Shown here: positions 60,166 through 64,000 of the stretch, in pieces
Position numbering within the stretch: the stretch's first letter is position 1
Layout: each line of letters starts with the position of its first letter
Notes under the pieces: generated by a model
The model's database searches: none
What the model saw: the letters and a program-made list of their open reading frames with translations, nothing else
What the model was told of the DNA's origin: nothing
Translations under genes and position numbers: made by a program
Origin: Pyrrhosoma nymphula
Lineage: Eukaryota > Arthropoda > Insecta > Odonata > Coenagrionidae
Assembly (NCBI GenBank): GCA_963573305.1
Contig: OY754335.1
Span: forward strand, 16,035,501-16,099,500
Length of the DNA: 64,000 nucleotides
Direction of reading: 5' to 3'

Positions 60166-63100
60166 AACGAAACTTCTAACAGGGAATTACTATCCTCTTA
60201 TTGATATTTCTCTAAGAATGAATACATTCAATGATCTTAAAAGCTTATGCAACCATTGTAGTCCCCTATAAGTAAAACTAGTTATCCACTGTACAAAACA
60301 GGTAACAAAACATAATCCTACATGAAGAGCGTGGTCAGTTTTCTTTTCACTGATTATCCTGATAACATTGCCATCAAATTGAGATGAGATTAAAATGTGG
60401 AACGAAGGTCGTTTAAATCAAATTCCATCTTGAGGGTAAGCTGGTATTAATTCTCATTTTAAATAGTTTCTGCAATCATATTAAATTATCAGCATTGAGA
60501 AATGGATATTTTTTACATTCGTTCTGAAGGTGCAAGTCTCCCTCATTGTTCAGCTCCTCTCGCAAATCCTCATAAAATCCGCATCTTCCGACCTTTTCAG
60601 AAACTTTAAATTTTCCCACCGTCATATTCTCCTTCATCTTTTTCTCCATTCAACTCCCCTTTATTTTCTCTCCTCATCCCATTCGTTCAGTCTCCCTTAA
60701 AGCCATATAGAGCCCAGGTCTTCGGTTTATTTAGAGCGACTGAATTATTCTAGCTCTCTCGCAATTATTCCCGGTATTTCTTCGCCGAAATACAAAATTT
60801 CACTTCTTGTCTTGAGGATGGGGTCTTCTTCAGCTCCGTGACTTTCACTCCAAAAGCGTGGATGGCTTTCCGTAAATGGAAGCACAAAATGGCGCTTAGC
60901 TTTCCTCCGCACAAATTCTCGAGATTGCTCAAGTATTCAGTCAGCAGGTGCCTTCTCCCGCATTAGCTTTTGCGCGTTATCACTTCTCCGTATTCCGTGT
61001 TCAAAGAGAATAATCTAAATGTGCCCATGATCGAGTCTCTGAAATTCCCAGAAGGCTTCCAGAAAGAAAATGCAAATATTCGTATATATCCATCTTTCTC
61101 GCACAGACTAAATATGAGTTTCGAAAATATACACAAACTGTGAAACTGAGGTACACTCAAGTGTCCTGTATGGGTATAATATGCCGGTAATGACGGATGC
61201 TTAAACTGATAAATTTAAGGAGTAATAACTTTTGCCACGAGAAACTTTTTCCCGAGATTTAGGACTGGAGAAAGAGAAAACAGAAATCTTTGACATTATC
61301 ATCCGGGAAATAGGTATGAAGTAAATGGCAATATTTTAGCCCTCTAGATCATTTTTTATATACCTTCTGTGGCATAATGCACCTTTCTCCCTCACTCCAC
61401 CGCTGATTTCATCCCTAGAATTTTATCTGAGAAAACATCGATCACCATAATGTTTACCTGGTTATAGCGGAGCTGTATTGCTTTTATCTCTTCACTCCAG
61501 CTTTAAATCAGATTCAAATCAAACTTTTTATACATCCCAGTAGTTTTCACCAATTAAACGGCTAATTTTGTTTCATTACGGAGCATACTTCTACTCATAA
61601 CCTACTACTCTCTGATGGAATTTAGTTTTGCTATCTTCTGCACTCTTGTGTAATTGATTCTAATAGTCTTTGAATAATTCAGCATTAAAATGTGACCGCT
61701 TTCTCAACAAAGCATTCCTTGGAATTGGTTGCGTTTTTAAACAATATTCAGCCCATCCAAAAAATGTTCTCATCGATAAAATTAAAATTTGAGCTTCGGT
61801 CAAAAGAATTTTGGTGTTGCAGTCTTCAGTGAGCACGATTTTACGGTTCAATTCTAATTCTAATTATTTTTTTTTAAATTTGCAGTAAAATCCGTCTACA
61901 TAAGCAAAATGTCCATGGTCAGTAATCAGTTAACATTTCGGGTACTACAATAATCAATTTTGCTAATAACTGTCTGCAGTCTGGATTCTTTCCTACACGA
62001 GAGTCTAACGGGAGACCTCTGTATTCTCCTTCATTTACTCACGCTGACTCACGTTACCTGGTGAAAGGTCTACCATGCTCCGCATCGAGTTTCCCAGATC
62101 TTTTAGGGTAATAGGGTATTAAATTTACGAGCCCCTTACCCAATCACTTTCTATGAGCTCTATTCATCCTCACCCTAACGCCTATGATGGTGCGATAAGT
62201 GTCCTTACTCGTTGGATCACGTTGCTTAGGAGGAGAAGTCCATTATATTCCGCTATTAGTTTTCATCCCCTTTTAGGAGAATAGGACTTTCCTCGGCTCA
62301 CAAAGTAAAAGTTATCCATCCTCCCTTGTTCTTCTGAGCACCGCCTATCACCTCCTTTGCACACCTCGCTCAGCACTATTTATTCCGGTTATCTTCGCCT
62401 CTCTTCCTTTAAGTGCACCACCTTCCTCGCCTGGTATCGTCACATCTCCGACCTCGCTTTTCCCTTCCACCGCCAGACTTGTCTCACTTCTTCCCCACAC
62501 ATCACAAACATCCATCCACGACACCCATTCCACCGTGTCTTTTCTCCCGTGTCTTCCGCCCAAACCGTTGGGCCGGGAAACGGCAGCTCTGGCCATTTGT
62601 GCCATCACCAATAGGTGAGTAAAAACGTAAGGGAAGGTGTTATCTGGGGAATGAAGGAATCAAGTGGAGAGATATACTGTTTAGATGTTAGCTCTATATG
62701 TCGTTGAGTCGAAAAAAACGAGTTGTTGCCGCCATGCTGTTGTGCGTGTGAACCGCGACAAATATACTTGATTTAATGAAAATTATAGGATTTGTTTGAC
62801 GTTTTCGGTATTTCTATTATTTAATATGTACGAGAAAATGAATGCGTAACGTATTTCTAAAATTCGATCTAGCCAGTTCACTTAATCTTTAAAACTATGC
62901 ATCCGAAAATATGGCCTCACTTTTTTAGCTCTGTTTTCCTTGATAGAGCCGATTACTACCATGGTATTAGCCATTGAGGTTTTGAAATTTAACGTCGCAA
63001 CCGACGAACGGAATACTAGATTAGATGAACTACTCCCGTAAGCTGTGGTTTGCGGCCTCCCTTGGTGGATATCCTTCATGATTCAAAATTAGGGTAAACT

Positions 63101-63721
63101 TAGCTGTTTCCACCATTATATTCTACTTGCGACCGGTTTAAATTCACAGTATGAACCTCTGGCGCCATAAAATATACTAATTGTGGAACCAGCTATGTGT
63201 ATCCTTATTTTGAATGATCTTGAAATACTTCCTCGCACGATCTCTCTCTTTTACGGTCCACCGCGTACTTCATTTTATTTCCCACCTCTCTTCATATCAC
63301 CCAAAATGATTATCCTTCTCCCTCATCCGCTACTCCCCAGCATTATCCCTTTCGCAACCTTCTTGTCGCAGTTCCGTCTTTCTCGCTCAATCCACCAACT
63401 TGGCCTGCACGAGATATCCTTTTACATTTCTTTCCACCTGTACCACGCCATATCATTCACAAGTGCTCTCAACTTTTCGCTGGCATTATGTACCCAATTT
63501 TCCGAACGATGATGCATCAACTAATGTATCGGGTGAAATGGAATACCGCATGATGCCGTGAAAGGAGGTGTCGCACAGCCCATTGATTTACTCTCGCTAC
63601 ATGTCTCATGAATACTATAGCTCTTAATTGACGCATCGCAAAGTCGCACAAGCCCAACTATTCAATTTAGTGTTATAATATGTCATGAATATCGCGTATT
63701 CCAGACGAAATACAATTTCAG
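60166..63721. other. No recognised gene; pyrimidine-rich at 62300-62600 and 63230-63500
   Basis: ORFs of 60-109 codons follow the CT bias or AT richness. 62348-62622 has open frames on both strands with no domain. No RNA gene or bounded repeat was seen. Confidence 0.4.
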
Positions 63722-63779
63722 GTTTTCCACTGATAAATGTTTAATACGACCGGTTTCTATGTTTTATATCGTTGTCAAG
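63722..63779 (-). mobile_element. Penelope-like element end (hammerhead-like, degraded)
   Basis: The minus strand reads CTTGACAACGA, a weak hairpin, then GAAACCGGTCGTATTAAAC and, after ATTTATCA, GTGGAAAA. The order after GAAAC is the same as at 35529-35590 (GT-GTA, A-rich, TGGAAAA). The hairpin arms are short (TAT and ATA), so ribozyme folding is doubtful. No coding sequence of the element is present. 63780-64000 shows nothing further. Confidence 0.5.
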
Positions 63780-64000
63780 CCATTGAAAAGACATATAAAC
63801 CAATCGCCTAAAACATTTCTAACGGAAAAACTACAAGAAGTTCTTATTTCGTAATGTATAAGTTCCACCACATCATTCACCATAGGCAACATTATTTATC
63901 GTGTATCTTAGTAATTATATATTTCAAGTCCTTATCTAACCAATATCGCCAAACGGTATCTTATTAGCGTCGCCGAAACCCCAGATGATGTATCGCAAAT

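Overview
The window looks like intergenic or intronic DNA from a large, repeat-rich animal genome. An arthropod, probably an insect, is the best guess. The evidence is 5'-truncated non-LTR retrotransposon tails, hAT-type MITEs with 8-bp target duplications, tRNA-derived SINE heads, Penelope-like remnants with hammerhead-like cores, and long (TA)n tracts. There are no bacterial-style operons and no conserved host protein that I recognise. Open reading frames are nearly all 60-130 codons, overlap on both strands and lack family signatures, as expected by chance. The host call rests on repeat types only.

Layout. 0-10 kb: a minus-strand retrotransposon tail (280-650), pyrimidine-rich tracts (1.0-1.7, 5.9-6.6, 8.9-9.4 kb), a tRNA-Ser-like SINE (6.7-6.9 kb) and a hAT MITE (8.48-8.78 kb). 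10-20 kb: a retrotransposon scrap, two hAT MITEs with perfect 8-bp duplications (11.0 and 14.9 kb), a CpG-rich block with a possible first exon (12.0-12.3 kb), a small ORF with a signal-peptide-like start (12.6-12.9 kb) and a block of overlapping ORFs (13.4-14.5 kb). 20-31 kb: mostly featureless AT-rich DNA. 31-43 kb: retrotransposon tails (31.7, 36.6-37.4, 42.5 kb), a Penelope-like remnant (35.5 kb), a GC-richer block (34.2-34.7 kb) and a tandem hairpin (39.6 kb).

44.0-45.5 kb is the most unusual stretch: perfect or near-perfect palindromes (129-, 33-, 75- and 30-bp arms) alternate with long (TA)n tracts and surround a tRNA-like gene. Three of the palindromes have the same polarity from the centre outwards (hammerhead-like hairpin where present, then a GTGAGTGTTCTT-like block, then (TA)n). 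They read as head-to-head dimers of one short Penelope-like family.

45.5-64 kb: two adjacent retrotransposon tails (47.4-48.3 kb), another at 57.0-57.3 kb, a SINE head at 57.7 kb, Penelope-like remnants at 60.1 and 63.7 kb, and alternating purine- and pyrimidine-rich tracts. All eight retrotransposon pieces carry only the region after the reverse transcriptase core, which fits 5' truncation during target-primed insertion. I see no set of genes working together; the content is a record of transposition.
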